A stretch of DNA of 64,000 bases from Variovorax paradoxus (GTDB lineage: Bacteria; Pseudomonadota; Gammaproteobacteria; Burkholderiales; Burkholderiaceae_C): NCBI GenBank assembly GCA_016806145.1, contig CP063166.1, positions 2,046,001 to 2,110,000 of the forward strand, given 5' to 3'. Positions 25,288 through 35,941 of the stretch are shown here, one piece after another; within the stretch, counting starts at the first letter, position 1; the number at the start of each line of letters is the position of its first letter. The position numbers and the translations under genes were made by a program. The notes beneath the pieces were generated by a model. That model did not search any database and was not told the DNA's origin. It worked only from the letters and a program-made list of their open reading frames with translations.

Positions 25288-25884
25288 TCACTTGCCCCAG
25301 GTCAGGCGGGCCGGCTGCGCGGCCTGCGCACCCGCGGGGCGCTTGAGCTGGCGCTTGAACTGGCCTTGCGCCGAGGCGATCTGCGCATCGATCTGGCGCG
25401 TGCCCTTGAAGGCGGCGAACAGGCCGATGTCGATGTACTTGGCGGCGGCCGCGTTGGCGCAGTTGAACGAGAAGGTGGCGTCGAGGTCGGCATGGCCCTC
25501 GGGCTCGCTGGCATCGGGCTTGCCGAGGCCCAGCGCGCCGGAGCGCAGGTCGACCGGGCCGAGCTTGCAGCTCGCGGCGGGATCGATGGCGAACAGCTTG
25601 TCGGCCGCGCGCAGCTGGGCCACGGCGTCCTCGACGGTCTTCTTCTCGGCATCGGTCTTGGGCGCGCGCTCGAAGCCGACGATGTTGTCGAGCGGCGACT
25701 CCATGTCGATCACGACGGTGGGGCCGTCGATGGCGACGTCGAGCTTGATCTGGCCGTGCACGTGGGCGTGCTGCTGCTGGGCCTGCGCGGCGGCGAACGG
25801 TGCCGAGGCAAGCAGCGCGAGGGCGGCGGAAGCGAGGATGCGTCGGAGAGCGCGTCGGTCGGTGCTGGATCGGGTCAGGGTCAT
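25288..25884 (-). CDS. DUF2796 (ZrgA-like) periplasmic metal-binding protein
   Basis: 198 aa. The ATG at 25884 overlaps the sseA stop (ATGA, 25881-25884), and a signal peptide follows (RILASAALALLASAPFAAAQA). Directly after cleavage comes a His cluster, QQHAHVHGQIKLDVAIDG, the DUF2796 hallmark and a likely zinc ligand set; the C-terminal half has two Cys (ASCKLG and FNCANA) that could pair. In Vibrio, ZrgA with the same domain works with an ABC transporter in zinc uptake. Its position just before the ATPase and permease genes supports the same role here. Confidence 0.88.
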   Translation of the reverse strand: MTLTRSSTDRRALRRILASAALALLASAPFAAAQAQQQHAHVHGQIKLDVAIDGPTVVIDMESPLDNIVGFERAPKTDAEKKTVEDAVAQLRAADKLFAIDPAASCKLGPVDLRSGALGLGKPDASEPEGHADLDATFSFNCANAAAAKYIDIGLFAAFKGTRQIDAQIASAQGQFKRQLKRPAGAQAAQPARLTWGK

Positions 25885-26792
25885 GGTTGGGCGCCTTGCC
25901 GGGTCGGCAGCCCCGGGGTGTTGCTCCATTCGCTCCAGCTGCCGGCATAGAGCGCGGCCGTTCCGAGCCCCGCGATGCGCATCGCGAGCAGATTGGGAAC
26001 GGCGCTCACGCCGCTGCCGCACTGGTGGACGACCGTCGCCGGATCGCGGCCTTCGAGCAGCGTTTCGAACTCGGCGCGCAGTTGCGCGGCGGGCTTGAAC
26101 TTGCCGTCGGGACCGAGGTTCTCGGCGAAGGGGCGGTTGAGTGCCCCGGGGATGTGACCGGCGATCGGGTCCAGAGGTTCCACCTCGCCGCGATAGCGTG
26201 CACCGGCCCGCGCGTCGATCAGGTTCTGGTCAGGCTGGCCCAACCGGCCCACCACGGTGTCGGTGGTGACGAGGCGCACCAGCGGTTCGCCCATGACGAA
26301 GTTCGACTGGAAGCGCGCGGGCTCCTCGCGGTCGGTGACCTCGCCGCCCTCGGCCTGCCAGCCCTGCAGGCCGCCGTCGAGCACGGCCACGGCGTCGTGG
26401 CCCATCCACTTGAGCATCCACCACAGGCGCCCGCAGTAGTTGGCGCCGTTGCGGTCGTAGACCACGGCCTGCATGTCGTTCGAGAAACCGATGCCGCTGA
26501 GCCAGGCCGCGAAGCGCTCGCGGCTGGGCAGCGGATGGCGCCCGCCCGAGGCCGGCACGCCGTCTTCCTGCGCCACCACCACCTCGCCGTGCGCGCCGGG
26601 CACGCCGTGCTTGGCGCTGAGGTCGGTGTCGAGGTCGGCATGCAGCGCGCCCGGGATGTGCGAGGCCGCGTACTGCTGGGCGCCCGACTCGGGCTTCATG
26701 AGGTCGAAGCTGCAGTCGAACACCATGAGCGGCGTGCCGGCGGCCTGCAGGGCGCGCAACTCGGTGGCGGAAACGAGGGTGGTGAAGGTCAT
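25881..26792 (-). CDS. sseA: 3-mercaptopyruvate/thiosulfate sulfurtransferase
   Basis: 303-aa two-domain rhodanese. The ATG at 26792 has AAGGAG about 9 nt upstream and begins the N-terminal rhodanese domain (TLVSATELRALQ); the longer frame carries no domain. The N-terminal domain is inactive as usual; the C-terminal domain has the catalytic loop HQCGSGVSA with Cys in the CGSGV form typical of mercaptopyruvate sulfurtransferases. It moves sulfur from 3-mercaptopyruvate to a thiol acceptor in the cytoplasm. The stop overlaps the DUF2796 start, so it heads the metal-transport operon. Confidence 0.9.
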   Translation of the reverse strand: MTFTTLVSATELRALQAAGTPLMVFDCSFDLMKPESGAQQYAASHIPGALHADLDTDLSAKHGVPGAHGEVVVAQEDGVPASGGRHPLPSRERFAAWLSGIGFSNDMQAVVYDRNGANYCGRLWWMLKWMGHDAVAVLDGGLQGWQAEGGEVTDREEPARFQSNFVMGEPLVRLVTTDTVVGRLGQPDQNLIDARAGARYRGEVEPLDPIAGHIPGALNRPFAENLGPDGKFKPAAQLRAEFETLLEGRDPATVVHQCGSGVSAVPNLLAMRIAGLGTAALYAGSWSEWSNTPGLPTRQGAQP

Positions 26793-26862
26793 GGCGAAGA
26801 ACTCCTTGGCGCATGGGCCGCGCAACAGGCGCGGCGGACGGTGAAGGGACTGCGAACCGGCC

Positions 26863-27786
26863 TCAATGTTCCTCGGCCGGCGCTTGCGGAACTGTACGCT
26901 GACGCAACACGGTTGCGGCAATGCCGCTCGCGATGATGAGCGCCATGCCGGTCCAGCCGGCGGCGTCGATGCGGTCGTCGAACAGCACCACGCTGTAGAA
27001 GGCCGCGAAGATGATGCCCGAGTACTGCAGGTTGGCCACCACCAGGGTGCCGCTCTCGGTCTTGGCGGTGGCGTAGGCGCGCGTCATGCAAAGCTGTCCG
27101 AGGGCGGCCAGCAGGCCGATCGGCAGCAGCCACAGGCCGTGGCGCCAGTTCCATTCCGAGAAACCCGTGAACGCGGTGGCCAGCGCCCCGGCCACGGCCG
27201 AGCCGAGCGCGAAATAGAACACCGTGCGCATCTCGGGCTCGCCGATGCGCGAGAGCGCCACCACCTGCATGTAGGCGAAGGCGGCGGTCAGGCCCGACAG
27301 CAGGCCCAGCAGGCCGGCGAAGCCCTGGCTCGAATCCACGCTGGGCTTGAGCATCAGCACCACGCCGGCGAAACCCGTGAGCACGGTCAGCACCAGCGGC
27401 GCCTGCAGCGGCGGGCGCGAGACGCGGCCGTCGCGGCCCGGCACCGGCATCCAGGCCAGCAGCGCGCCGCCGACCAGGAAGGCGGCGATCCACACGCTGC
27501 TCATGTAGTTGAGGGTGACGGCCGTGGCCAGCGGCATGTGGGCGATGGCATAGAACCACGCGCCCAGCGAGACCACGCCGATCAGGCTGCGCCAGGCATG
27601 CATGCCGGGGTATTGGGTGGCGAGCGAGACGCCGCGGCTGCGCGCGAGCAGCCACAGGAAGACGATGCCGATGACGCCGCGCCAGAGCACCATCTCGCCG
27701 CTGGTGAACCAGGCCGAGGCGATCTTCACGGCCACGCCCATGGAGGCGAACAAAAAGGCGCCGAGCACCATCCAGAGCGCTTGCAT
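26863..27786 (-). CDS. EamA/DMT-family transporter
   Basis: 307 aa with ten hydrophobic segments in two repeated EamA halves (first from WMVLGAFLFASMGVAVK, second from LTAAFAYMQVVALSRIGE), the RhaT/DMT layout of metabolite exporters. A His-rich or binding domain is absent. It is a monocistronic-looking gene between sseA (about 70 nt away) and the terminator of the Rieske gene. Substrate cannot be told; family members export amino acids and related metabolites. Confidence 0.88.
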   Translation of the reverse strand: MQALWMVLGAFLFASMGVAVKIASAWFTSGEMVLWRGVIGIVFLWLLARSRGVSLATQYPGMHAWRSLIGVVSLGAWFYAIAHMPLATAVTLNYMSSVWIAAFLVGGALLAWMPVPGRDGRVSRPPLQAPLVLTVLTGFAGVVLMLKPSVDSSQGFAGLLGLLSGLTAAFAYMQVVALSRIGEPEMRTVFYFALGSAVAGALATAFTGFSEWNWRHGLWLLPIGLLAALGQLCMTRAYATAKTESGTLVVANLQYSGIIFAAFYSVVLFDDRIDAAGWTGMALIIASGIAATVLRQRTVPQAPAEEH

Positions 27787-27804
27787 CGTCTTGACTTCTT
27801 ACAA

Positions 27805-27849
27805 AAGAAAAATAGCTGAAACGCCCGCCAACCGGGCGCATTCAGCTAT
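27805..27849 (-). terminator. Rho-independent terminator of the Rieske oxygenase gene
   Basis: A 9-bp outer stem (27812-27820 with 27841-27849) encloses a second GC stem (27822-27827 with 27833-27838). On the minus strand it is followed by ATTTTTCTTTTG. It lies 45 nt past the Rieske stop and before the EamA start. Confidence 0.82.
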
Positions 27850-27893
27850 CAAGAGAATAGCAGGAAACAGGGCCGAAGCAGCGCTTCGGCGCC

Positions 27894-29024
27894 TCAGCCG
27901 GCGGTCTGCAGCTCGCGCCGGTACCACTCGTGGAACTGCTGCATGCCGTCTTCCATCGGGCTCTGGTAGGGGCCGGTCTCGTTGTCGCCGCGCAGCATCA
28001 GCGCGCGGCGGCCGGCGTCCATGCGCTCGGCGATCTCGTCGTCTTCCACGCAGGTCTCCATGTAGGCGGCGCGCTGGGCTTCGACGAACTCGCGCTCGAA
28101 GGCGACGATTTCCTCGGGGTAGAAGAACTCCACCATGTTGAGCGTCTTGGTCGGGCTGACCGGATGCAGGGTCGAGACGGTCAGCACGTGCGGATACCAC
28201 TCGATCATCACGTGCGGGTAGTAGGTGAGCCAGATCGCGCCGTACTTGGGCGGCTTGCCCTCGCGGTACTGCAGCAGCTGTTCCTGCCATTTCTGGTAGA
28301 CCGGGCTGCCCGCGCGGCCCAGGCGGTTGGCCACGCCCACCGTCTGCACCGAGTAGTTGCGGTTGAACTCCCAGCGCAGGTCGTCGCAGGTGACGAAGCT
28401 GCCCAGGCCCGGATGGAACGGGCCGACGTGGTAGTCCTCGAGGTAGACCTCGATGAAGGTCTTCCAGTTGTAGTTGCACTCGTGCAGTTCGACGTGGTCG
28501 AGCGCGAAGCCCTCGAACGAGAGGTCGGCGCGCGGTCCCAGGCCGGCCATGTCGGCCGCGATGTCGCGGCCGTTGGCCTCGAACAGCAGGCCGTTCCACT
28601 CGGTGAGCGGGTAGTTGTGCAGGTTCAGGCAGGGGTCCTGCGCGAAATGCGGGGCGCCGATCAGCGTGCCGGTGGTGCGCGCGTCGGCCGCGGCATAGGT
28701 CCAGCGGTGCAGCGGGCAGACGATGTTGCCGCCGGTGCGCGCGTCGAGTTCGCCGCGGCCCTGCAGGATCACGGCCTGGCGGTGGCGGCAGACGTTGGAG
28801 ATCAGTTCCACGCCCTTGGGCGTGTGGACCAGCGCGCGGCCCTGGTGCTCGTGGGGCAGGGTGTGGAAGTTGCCGGCCTCCGGCACGGCAAGGCGGTGGC
28901 CGACATAGCGGGGGCCACGGGCAAAGAGCGTTTCCATCTCGCGGGCGAAGAGCGCCTCGTCGAAGTACGCGGAAACCGGAAGTTGGCTCGTGGCCTGCTG
29001 CAGTTGAAGACTTAAATCAGACAT
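27894..29024 (-). CDS. Rieske non-haem iron oxygenase, alpha subunit type
   Basis: 376-aa ring-hydroxylating/betaine-type oxygenase. The N-terminal Rieske [2Fe-2S] site is NVCRHR (Cys79, His81) and VCPLHRW (Cys103, His106). The catalytic mononuclear iron site is EDYHVGPFHPG (His198, His203), preceded by the usual NWKTFIEVYLED. The start is set at MSDLSL because the Rieske domain begins about 40 residues later and upstream residues are low in structure. No reductase or beta-subunit gene lies nearby, so it must borrow an electron donor. Substrate unknown; choline/carnitine-type monooxygenases and aromatic dioxygenases are the nearest classes. Confidence 0.9.
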   Translation of the reverse strand: MSDLSLQLQQATSQLPVSAYFDEALFAREMETLFARGPRYVGHRLAVPEAGNFHTLPHEHQGRALVHTPKGVELISNVCRHRQAVILQGRGELDARTGGNIVCPLHRWTYAAADARTTGTLIGAPHFAQDPCLNLHNYPLTEWNGLLFEANGRDIAADMAGLGPRADLSFEGFALDHVELHECNYNWKTFIEVYLEDYHVGPFHPGLGSFVTCDDLRWEFNRNYSVQTVGVANRLGRAGSPVYQKWQEQLLQYREGKPPKYGAIWLTYYPHVMIEWYPHVLTVSTLHPVSPTKTLNMVEFFYPEEIVAFEREFVEAQRAAYMETCVEDDEIAERMDAGRRALMLRGDNETGPYQSPMEDGMQQFHEWYRRELQTAG

Positions 29025-29304
29025 GGAGGACCTGACCAAGCTCCCCACAGGGAGAAAAACAAAATTGAAACGGAAGGTACCGACGACAGGAGAGGCGTGT
29101 CGGCCCGAGAGTTGCGCCGGCGTGACCGGCAGGGGGAGGGTGATTGTACCCGGGGGGCCTTCCTTGTGGCCCCTGGGGCTTTCACCCTGATGGGGCCGGC
29201 GTCCTGTTCGGCCGTGCATGACGCCGCGGCCCGGTGTCGCGCAGGCCGCCGATGCGTCACTGGCCGAGACCTAAAATGCGCGGTTTCATCCTCGTTGCCC
29301 CCGC

Positions 29305-29571
29305 ATGCCCAAGGTGCCTTCCACTCCCGCGTCCAGTCCGGCGCCCACGCCCGACACGGGCCCGATGCCCGTCAGCTACGAAGCGGGACTCCAGGAACTC
29401 GAGCAACTGGTCGCGGAACTCGAGTCGGGCCAGCTGCCGCTCGACCGGCTGCTGGGCAGCTACCAGCGCGGTGCCGCGCTGCTGGCCTTCTGCCGCGACC
29501 GGCTGCAGGCGGTGGAAGACCAGATCAAGGTGCTCGACGCGGGCAGCCTCAAGCCCTGGGCCGCCGAATGA
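29305..29571 (+). CDS. xseB: Exodeoxyribonuclease VII small subunit
   Basis: 88 aa, normal length. The conserved core [44 protein letters not shown] forms the two-helix coiled coil that packs on XseA. It overlaps ispA (ATGA, 29568-29571). The xseB-ispA-dxs order is a common proteobacterial arrangement. The first 20 residues are Pro/Thr-rich and probably disordered. Confidence 0.95.
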   Translation: MPKVPSTPASSPAPTPDTGPMPVSYEAGLQELEQLVAELESGQLPLDRLLGSYQRGAALLAFCRDRLQAVEDQIKVLDAGSLKPWAAE

Positions 29572-30488
29572 CCGCGGCCACCAATTCCCCAGCCTGGGAC
29601 CAGGCCCGCCTCGCGCTCTGGAGCCGTCCGCACCTCGAGCGCGTCGAACAGGCGCTGTCGGGCTGGGTCGGCGTCGATTCGCCGGTGCTGCTCGGCGAGG
29701 CCATGCGCTATGCGGTGCTCGACGGCGGCAAGCGGCTGCGGCCGCTGCTGGTGCTCGCGGCCAGCGAGGCGGTCGGCGGCAATGCGGCCGCGGCGCTGCG
29801 CGCGGCCTGCGCCACCGAACTGATCCACGCCTATTCGCTGGTGCACGACGACCTGCCGTGCATGGACAACGACGTGCTGCGCCGCGGCAAGCCCACGGTG
29901 CACGTGAAGTTCGGCGAGGCCGACGCGCTGCTCGCGGGCGACGCGCTGCAGGCGCTGGCCTTCGAGCTGCTCACGCCCGATGGCGACGAGGTGCCGCCCG
30001 CGATGCAGGCCACGCTGTGCCGCATGCTGGCGCGCGCCGCCGGCAGCCAGGGCATGGCCGGCGGCCAGGCGATCGACCTCGCGAGCGTGGGCGTGGCACT
30101 CAACGAAGCACAATTGCGCGAGATGCACCGGCTGAAGACCGGCGCGCTGCTGCAGGGCAGCGTCGAGATGGGCGCGGCCTGCGGCACCGGTGTGTCGCCC
30201 GCGGCGCTGACCGCGCTGCGCGGCTATGGCGCGGCGATCGGCCTGGCCTTCCAGGTGGTCGACGACATCCTCGACGTCACGGCCGATTCGCAGACCCTCG
30301 GCAAGACCGCCGGCAAGGATGCCGCGGCCGACAAGCCCACCTATGTGTCGCTGCTGGGGCTCGAGGGCGCCCGGGCCCAGGCATCGCAACTGCTCGACGA
30401 TGCGCTCGCCGCGCTCGATGCGAGCGGCCTGCAGGACACCGCAGCGCTGCGCGCGCTGGCCCACATGGTCGTAGACCGCGACCGCTAG
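29568..30488 (+). CDS. ispA: Farnesyl diphosphate synthase
   Basis: 306-aa trans-prenyltransferase. Both Asp-rich motifs are present: first [17 protein letters not shown] (about 97-113) and second VVDDILDVT (about 230-238), with the KRLRP isopentenyl-diphosphate site near residue 55. Makes C15 farnesyl diphosphate for ubiquinone and undecaprenyl synthesis. Start ATG at 29568 overlaps the xseB stop; dxs follows 22 nt downstream. Confidence 0.95.
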   Translation: MTAATNSPAWDQARLALWSRPHLERVEQALSGWVGVDSPVLLGEAMRYAVLDGGKRLRPLLVLAASEAVGGNAAAALRAACATELIHAYSLVHDDLPCMDNDVLRRGKPTVHVKFGEADALLAGDALQALAFELLTPDGDEVPPAMQATLCRMLARAAGSQGMAGGQAIDLASVGVALNEAQLREMHRLKTGALLQGSVEMGAACGTGVSPAALTALRGYGAAIGLAFQVVDDILDVTADSQTLGKTAGKDAAADKPTYVSLLGLEGARAQASQLLDDALAALDASGLQDTAALRALAHMVVDRDR

Positions 30489-30510
30489 ACAAGAACGAAC
30501 ACCACGATCC

Positions 30511-32367
30511 ATGGCCGCTCCGCTGCTCCCCACGCTCAACGATCCGTCCCCCATCCGCCAGTACGACCGGGCCCAGCTCAAGCAGCTGTCCGACGAGGTG
30601 CGCGCCTGCGTGCTCGACAACGTCTCGCGCACCGGCGGCCACCTGAGCTCGAACCTCGGCACGGTGGAGCTCACGGTCGCGCTGCACCACGTGTTCAACA
30701 CGCCGCACGACCGGCTGGTGTGGGACGTGGGCCACCAGACCTATCCGCACAAGATCCTCACGGGCCGGCGCGAGCGCATGCCCACCCTGCGCCAGCTCGG
30801 CGGCATCTCGGGCTTCCCGCAGCGCAGCGAGAGCGAGTACGACACCTTCGGCACCGCGCACTCGTCGACCAGCATCTCGGCCGCGCTCGGCATGGCCATG
30901 GCCGCCAAGCAGAAGGGCGAGGACCGCTTCACCGTGGCCATCATCGGCGACGGCGCGCTCACGGCCGGCATGGCCTTCGAGGCGCTCAACAACGCGGGCG
31001 TGTGCGACTGCCGGCTGATCGTGATCCTCAACGACAACGACATGTCGATCAGCCCGCCGGTGGGCGCGCTCAACCGCTACCTCGCGCAGCTGATGAGCGG
31101 CAACTTCTACGCCGCCGCCAAGAACGTGGGCAAGAGCGTGCTGCGCGCCGCGCCGCCGCTGTTCGAACTGGCCAAGCGCTTCGAGCAGCATGCCAAGGGC
31201 ATGGTGGTGCCGGCCACGCTGTTCGAGCAGTTCGGCTTCAACTACGTGGGCCCGATCGACGGCCACGACATCGACTCGCTGGTGCCCACGCTCGAGAACC
31301 TCAAGCATCTCGAGGGCCCGCAGTTCCTGCACGTGGTGACCAAGAAGGGCCAGGGCTACAAGCTGGCCGAGGCCGACCCCGTGGCCTACCACGGCCCCGG
31401 CAAGTTCGATCCGCAGGTCGGGCTGGTCAAGCCCGCGTCGGCGCCCAAGAAGACCTTCACCCAGGTCTTCGGCCAGTGGCTGTGCGACACGGCGGCCAAG
31501 GACGGCCGGCTGGTCGGCATCACGCCGGCCATGCGCGAAGGCTCGGGGCTGGTCGAGTTCGAGCAGCGCTTCCCCGACCGCTACTACGACGTCGGCATCG
31601 CCGAGCAGCATGCCGTGACCTTCGCCGCGGGCCTGGCCTGCGAGGGCCTGAAGCCGGTGGTGGCGATCTACTCGACCTTCCTGCAGCGCGGCTACGACCA
31701 GCTGGTGCACGACGTCGCGATCCAGAACCTGCCGGTGGTGTTCGCGCTCGACCGCGCGGGCCTGGTGGGTGCCGACGGCGCCACGCACGCGGGTGCCTAC
31801 GACATCCCGTTCCTGCGCTGCATCCCGAACATGAGCATCGCCTGTCCCGCCGACGAGCGCGAGACGCGGCAGCTTTTGACCACCGCCTACGAGCAGGACC
31901 ACCCGGTGGCCGTGCGCTATCCGCGCGGCGCGGGTGCCGGCGTCGAGCCGCACCTCGCGCTCGACGGCCTGCCTTTCGGCAAGGGCGAGCTGCGCCGCCA
32001 GGGCCAACGCATCGCCATCCTGGCCTTCGGCACGCTGCTGTATCCGGCGCTCACGGCCGCCGAGGCGCTCGACGCCACGGTCGCCAACATGCGCTGGGCC
32101 AAGCCGCTCGACGTGGAACTGCTGCTCGAGGTGGCGCGCTCGCACGAGGCGCTGGTCACGCTCGAGGAAGGCGCGTTGATGGGCGGCGCGGGCAGCGCGG
32201 TGCTCGAGGCGCTGCAGGCCGCGGGCGTGCAGGTGCCGGTGCTGCAGCTGGGCCTGCCCGACCGCTTCATCGAGCACGGCGACCCGGCCAAGCTGCTGGC
32301 CTCGATCGGGCTCGACGCCGCGGGCATCGAGCAGTCGATCGCGCAGCGCTTCGGCCGCGAAGGCTGA
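30511..32367 (+). CDS. dxs: 1-deoxy-D-xylulose-5-phosphate synthase
   Basis: 618 aa, normal length. Entry enzyme of the MEP isoprenoid pathway, joining pyruvate and glyceraldehyde 3-phosphate with thiamine diphosphate. Visible: [17 protein letters not shown] near residue 48 with a catalytic His, the cofactor motif [18 protein letters not shown]...NDND (about 150-180), the middle-domain [18 protein letters not shown] with its catalytic Glu, and [18 protein letters not shown]. Follows ispA by 22 nt, so precursor supply and chain elongation are co-transcribed. Confidence 0.96.
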   Translation: MAAPLLPTLNDPSPIRQYDRAQLKQLSDEVRACVLDNVSRTGGHLSSNLGTVELTVALHHVFNTPHDRLVWDVGHQTYPHKILTGRRERMPTLRQLGGISGFPQRSESEYDTFGTAHSSTSISAALGMAMAAKQKGEDRFTVAIIGDGALTAGMAFEALNNAGVCDCRLIVILNDNDMSISPPVGALNRYLAQLMSGNFYAAAKNVGKSVLRAAPPLFELAKRFEQHAKGMVVPATLFEQFGFNYVGPIDGHDIDSLVPTLENLKHLEGPQFLHVVTKKGQGYKLAEADPVAYHGPGKFDPQVGLVKPASAPKKTFTQVFGQWLCDTAAKDGRLVGITPAMREGSGLVEFEQRFPDRYYDVGIAEQHAVTFAAGLACEGLKPVVAIYSTFLQRGYDQLVHDVAIQNLPVVFALDRAGLVGADGATHAGAYDIPFLRCIPNMSIACPADERETRQLLTTAYEQDHPVAVRYPRGAGAGVEPHLALDGLPFGKGELRRQGQRIAILAFGTLLYPALTAAEALDATVANMRWAKPLDVELLLEVARSHEALVTLEEGALMGGAGSAVLEALQAAGVQVPVLQLGLPDRFIEHGDPAKLLASIGLDAAGIEQSIAQRFGREG

Positions 32368-32380
32368 GTCCGTTGTCTTG

Positions 32381-32494
32381 CTCCTTCCCCCTCTGGGGGA
32401 AGGCTGGGATGGGGGCATGCGGCCTCGAAAAGCGCCGCGGTCCTGCGCAAGGCCGCGTGCCCCCACCCCGGCCCTCCCCCAGCGGGGGAGGGAG
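32381..32494. repeat. Large inverted-repeat element between dxs and livF
   Basis: Two 37-nt arms (32381-32417 and 32458-32494) are inverted near-copies, each itself containing a small hairpin (CCCCCTCTGGGGG and CTCCCCCAGCGGGGGAG). The 40-nt centre is non-palindromic. It lies between convergent genes and could act as transcription stop for both. The pattern is that of intergenic repeats common in Comamonadaceae, from memory. Confidence 0.7.
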
Positions 32495-32509
32495 AAACAG
32501 CCGAAACGA

Positions 32510-33237
<728 letters not shown>

Positions 33238-33241
<4 letters not shown>

Positions 33242-34038
33242 GCCGCGGCCTCCGGTTCGTTGGTGGCTTCGTCGTCCTCGCGGCCGAGGTAGGCCTCGAT
33301 CACCTGCGGGTCGTTGCGGATCTGCTCGGGGCCTCCGCGCGCGATGATGCGGCCGAAGTTCAGCACCGCGATCTGCTGGCACAGGCCCATCACGAAGCGC
33401 ATGTCGTGCTCGATCATGAAGACCGTGAAGCCGCGCGCCGCGATGTTCTCGATCTCGACCATCAGCTCGCTCTTCTCGGTGCTGTTCATGCCGGCGACCG
33501 GCTCGTCGAGCAGCAGCAGCTTGGGCTCGGTGGCCAGCGCGCGCGCCAGCTCCAGCTTGCGCTGCTCGCCGTACGAGAGGTTGTCGGCGATGTCGTGCGC
33601 CTTGTGGTCCAGGCGCACCCAGCCCAGCAGCTCGTGCGCGCGTTCGCGGGCGCGCTTCTCCTCGCCGCGGAACAGGCCCGAGCCCGCGAGCAGGCCCAGC
33701 GGGCCGTAGCGCAGCTTCGAATCCATGCCCACGATCACGTTCTCCAGCAGCGACATCTCCTTGAAGACGCGGATGTTCTGGAAGGTGCGCGCGATGCCGC
33801 CGCGCGTGATCTGGAAGGGCTTGCGGCCCGCCAGGTCGCGGCCTTCGAAATGGATGCTGCCGCTGGTGGTCGGCAACAGGCCGGTGATCAGGTTGAACAC
33901 CGTGGTCTTGCCGGCGCCGTTCGGTCCGATGAGCCCGAAGATGCCGCCTTGCGGGATCTCGAGGTTCACGTCCTGCAGCACCTTGAGCCCGCCGAAATGG
34001 CGCGACACGTTCTTCAATGTCAGCAGGGTCTGGCTCAT
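33238..34038 (-). CDS. livG: Branched-chain amino-acid ABC transporter ATPase LivG
   Basis: 266-aa ATPase, partner of LivF. Walker A GPNGAGKTT, the LivG-specific FQNIRVFKEMSLLENVIVG, signature LSYGEQRKLELARAL, Walker B LLLLDEPVAGMN and H-loop MIEHDM. The C-terminus carries an acidic tail (EDDEATNEPEAAA). The ATG at 34038 overlaps the livM stop (ATGA, 34035-34038). Confidence 0.93.
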
Positions 34039-34898
34039 GCGGCGCTCCCCTTGCGGCCGAACCACTGGCGGATGCGCGCCGGGTCCCAGATGCCCTTGGG
34101 CAGGAACAGCACGATCAGCACCAGGATGAAGCCGTTGACCACGAGGCGGAAGGCGCCCAGGCCGCGCAGCATCTCGGGCAGCAGCGTAAGGATGGTGCCG
34201 CCGAGCACTGGGCCGGTGAGGCCGCCGATGCCGCCGAGGATCGCCATCGTGAGGATGTCGACCGCGCGGTTGAAGCCGTATTCGGACGGGCCGATGAAGA
34301 AGGTCAGGTGCGCGTTCAGCGTGCCGGCCAGGCCGGCGATCGCGCCGCCGAGCACGAAGGCCAGCATCTTGTGGCCCGCCACGTCGATGCCCATCAGGCC
34401 GGCGGCGGTCTCGTCCTCCTTGATGGCCTCGAAGGCGCGGCCCACCTTCGAGCGGCGGATGCGCCACAGCACCAGCAGCACCAGCACCAGCGCGAGCGCC
34501 ACGTGCCACCACTGGGTCGACTGCGGAATGCCGTTGAGGCCCAGCGCCCCCCCCGTGAGCGACTCGGCGTTGAGCACGGCGATGCGCACCACCTCGCCGA
34601 AGGCCAGCGTGGCCATCGCCAGGTACACGCCCGACAGGCGCAGCGTGGGCTTGCCGATGGCGAAGGCCACCAGCGCCGGCGCGGCCATGCCGGCCGCGAT
34701 GGCGACCGGGAACGGCACGCCGTAGTTGAGCGTGAGGATCGAGGCCGCGTAGGCGCCGATGCCCATGAAGGCCGCGTTGGCCAGGGCCAGCATGCCGCAG
34801 GCCAGGGTGAGCCAGATCGAGAGCGCCAGCAGGCCGTTGATGCCCAGCGAGAGCACCAGGTTGCTGTAGACCGACCAGAAGTTGTCGAGCGCTTCCAT
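34035..34898 (-). CDS. livM: Branched-chain amino-acid ABC transporter permease LivM
   Basis: 287-aa membrane permease with about eight to ten hydrophobic segments. The family motif GRAFEAIKEDETAAGLMGIDVAGHKMLAFVLGGAIAGLAGTL is the cytoplasmic ATPase-docking region and following helix. The ATG at 34898 is chosen because the adjoining livH stop is 2 nt upstream and the first helix follows within 15 residues. Pairs with LivH. Confidence 0.92.
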   Translation of the reverse strand: MEALDNFWSVYSNLVLSLGINGLLALSIWLTLACGMLALANAAFMGIGAYAASILTLNYGVPFPVAIAAGMAAPALVAFAIGKPTLRLSGVYLAMATLAFGEVVRIAVLNAESLTGGALGLNGIPQSTQWWHVALALVLVLLVLWRIRRSKVGRAFEAIKEDETAAGLMGIDVAGHKMLAFVLGGAIAGLAGTLNAHLTFFIGPSEYGFNRAVDILTMAILGGIGGLTGPVLGGTILTLLPEMLRGLGAFRLVVNGFILVLIVLFLPKGIWDPARIRQWFGRKGSAA

Positions 34899-34900
34899 GG

Positions 34901-35782
34901 TCAGACCTTGCGCTCCTTGAGCGAGCCGAACAGCCCCTTGGGACGCACCAGCAGCACCAGGAACAGAAGGCCGAAGGCCACCGCGTCGCGCATGGTGGAG
35001 CCCACGTAGGCCACCGACAGCACCTCGGCGAAGCCGAGGAACAGGCCGCCGAGCAGCGCGCCGCGGATATCGCCCATGCCGCCGAGGATGATCACGGCGA
35101 TGCCCTTCTCGAGCATCGGCTGGCCCATCAGCGGGAACAGCGCGTTCGAGTACAGGCCGATCAGCACGCCGGCCACGCCGCCCAGGCCTGCGGCCACGAA
35201 CGAGGTCAGGTAGAACAGGCCCTCGACGTTGACGCCCACGAGGTAGGCGGCCTTGGGCGATTCGGCGATGGCGCGCAGCGCGCGGCCGAGCTGCGTGCGC
35301 TGCAGCGACAGCAGCAGCACCGCCATCAGCGCGAAGGACGCGATGATGATGCCGAGCTCGAGCGCCGTGACGTGGATGCCCGCGAGCACCAGCGCGTCGT
35401 CGGGGATGGTGCCGGACGGGAAGCGCAGGTTCTCCGCGCCGAAGATGCCCTGCACGCCGTTGTTCAGGATGATGGCCACGCCGATGGTGGCGATCATCGG
35501 GATCAGGTGGGGCGCGTCGCGCTTGCGCAGCGGCTTGAGCACCAGCAGGTCGATCAAGAGGCCCAGCACGCCGCACAGCACGAACGCGAAGGGCAGGCCG
35601 GCCCACAGGGGCAGGTGGGTCAGGCGCATGAATTCGGCGGCCGCGTAGGCGCCCACCATGAACACCGCGCCGTGCGAGAGGTTGATGACGCCGAGCACGC
35701 CGAAGATGAGTGTGAAGCCCAGTGCGAAGAGTGCGTAGACGCACCCCAGCGACAGGGCGTTGACAAGCTGCTGATCGAGCAC
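34901..35782 (-). CDS. livH: Branched-chain amino-acid ABC transporter permease LivH
   Basis: 293 aa. Starts with LDQQLVNALSLGCVYALFALGFTLIFGVLGVINLSHGAVFMVGAYAA, the LivH N-terminus, and has the docking motif LGRALRAIAESPKAAYLVGVNVEGLFYLTSFVAAGLGGVAGVL. About eight membrane segments. The 159-nt gap to livK contains a palindrome that may reduce read-through from the binding-protein gene. Confidence 0.92.
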   Translation of the reverse strand: MLDQQLVNALSLGCVYALFALGFTLIFGVLGVINLSHGAVFMVGAYAAAEFMRLTHLPLWAGLPFAFVLCGVLGLLIDLLVLKPLRKRDAPHLIPMIATIGVAIILNNGVQGIFGAENLRFPSGTIPDDALVLAGIHVTALELGIIIASFALMAVLLLSLQRTQLGRALRAIAESPKAAYLVGVNVEGLFYLTSFVAAGLGGVAGVLIGLYSNALFPLMGQPMLEKGIAVIILGGMGDIRGALLGGLFLGFAEVLSVAYVGSTMRDAVAFGLLFLVLLVRPKGLFGSLKERKV

Positions 35783-35893
35783 GATGGGCTTTCGTCGGGC
35801 CGCGGCCGAAGGGCGCCGCGGCGAATCAAAACAGGAAGAACGAAGGGCGCAGTGGGTCGTCCTGCGCCGGGTGCAAAAGGCAAGGCGGGGGCA

Positions 35894-35915
35894 AGGCGGG
35901 CCGCGCGGCCCGCCT
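35894..35915. terminator. GC palindrome between livK and livH (possible attenuator)
   Basis: Perfect 22-nt palindrome with 11-bp arms, 27 nt past the livK stop. No T-run follows on the minus strand, so it may slow polymerase or protect the 3' end of livK mRNA rather than fully terminate. Binding proteins are commonly made in excess over permeases. Confidence 0.5.
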
Positions 35916-35941
35916 CGAGCGGCGAAGGTGCCGCCCCTTGC

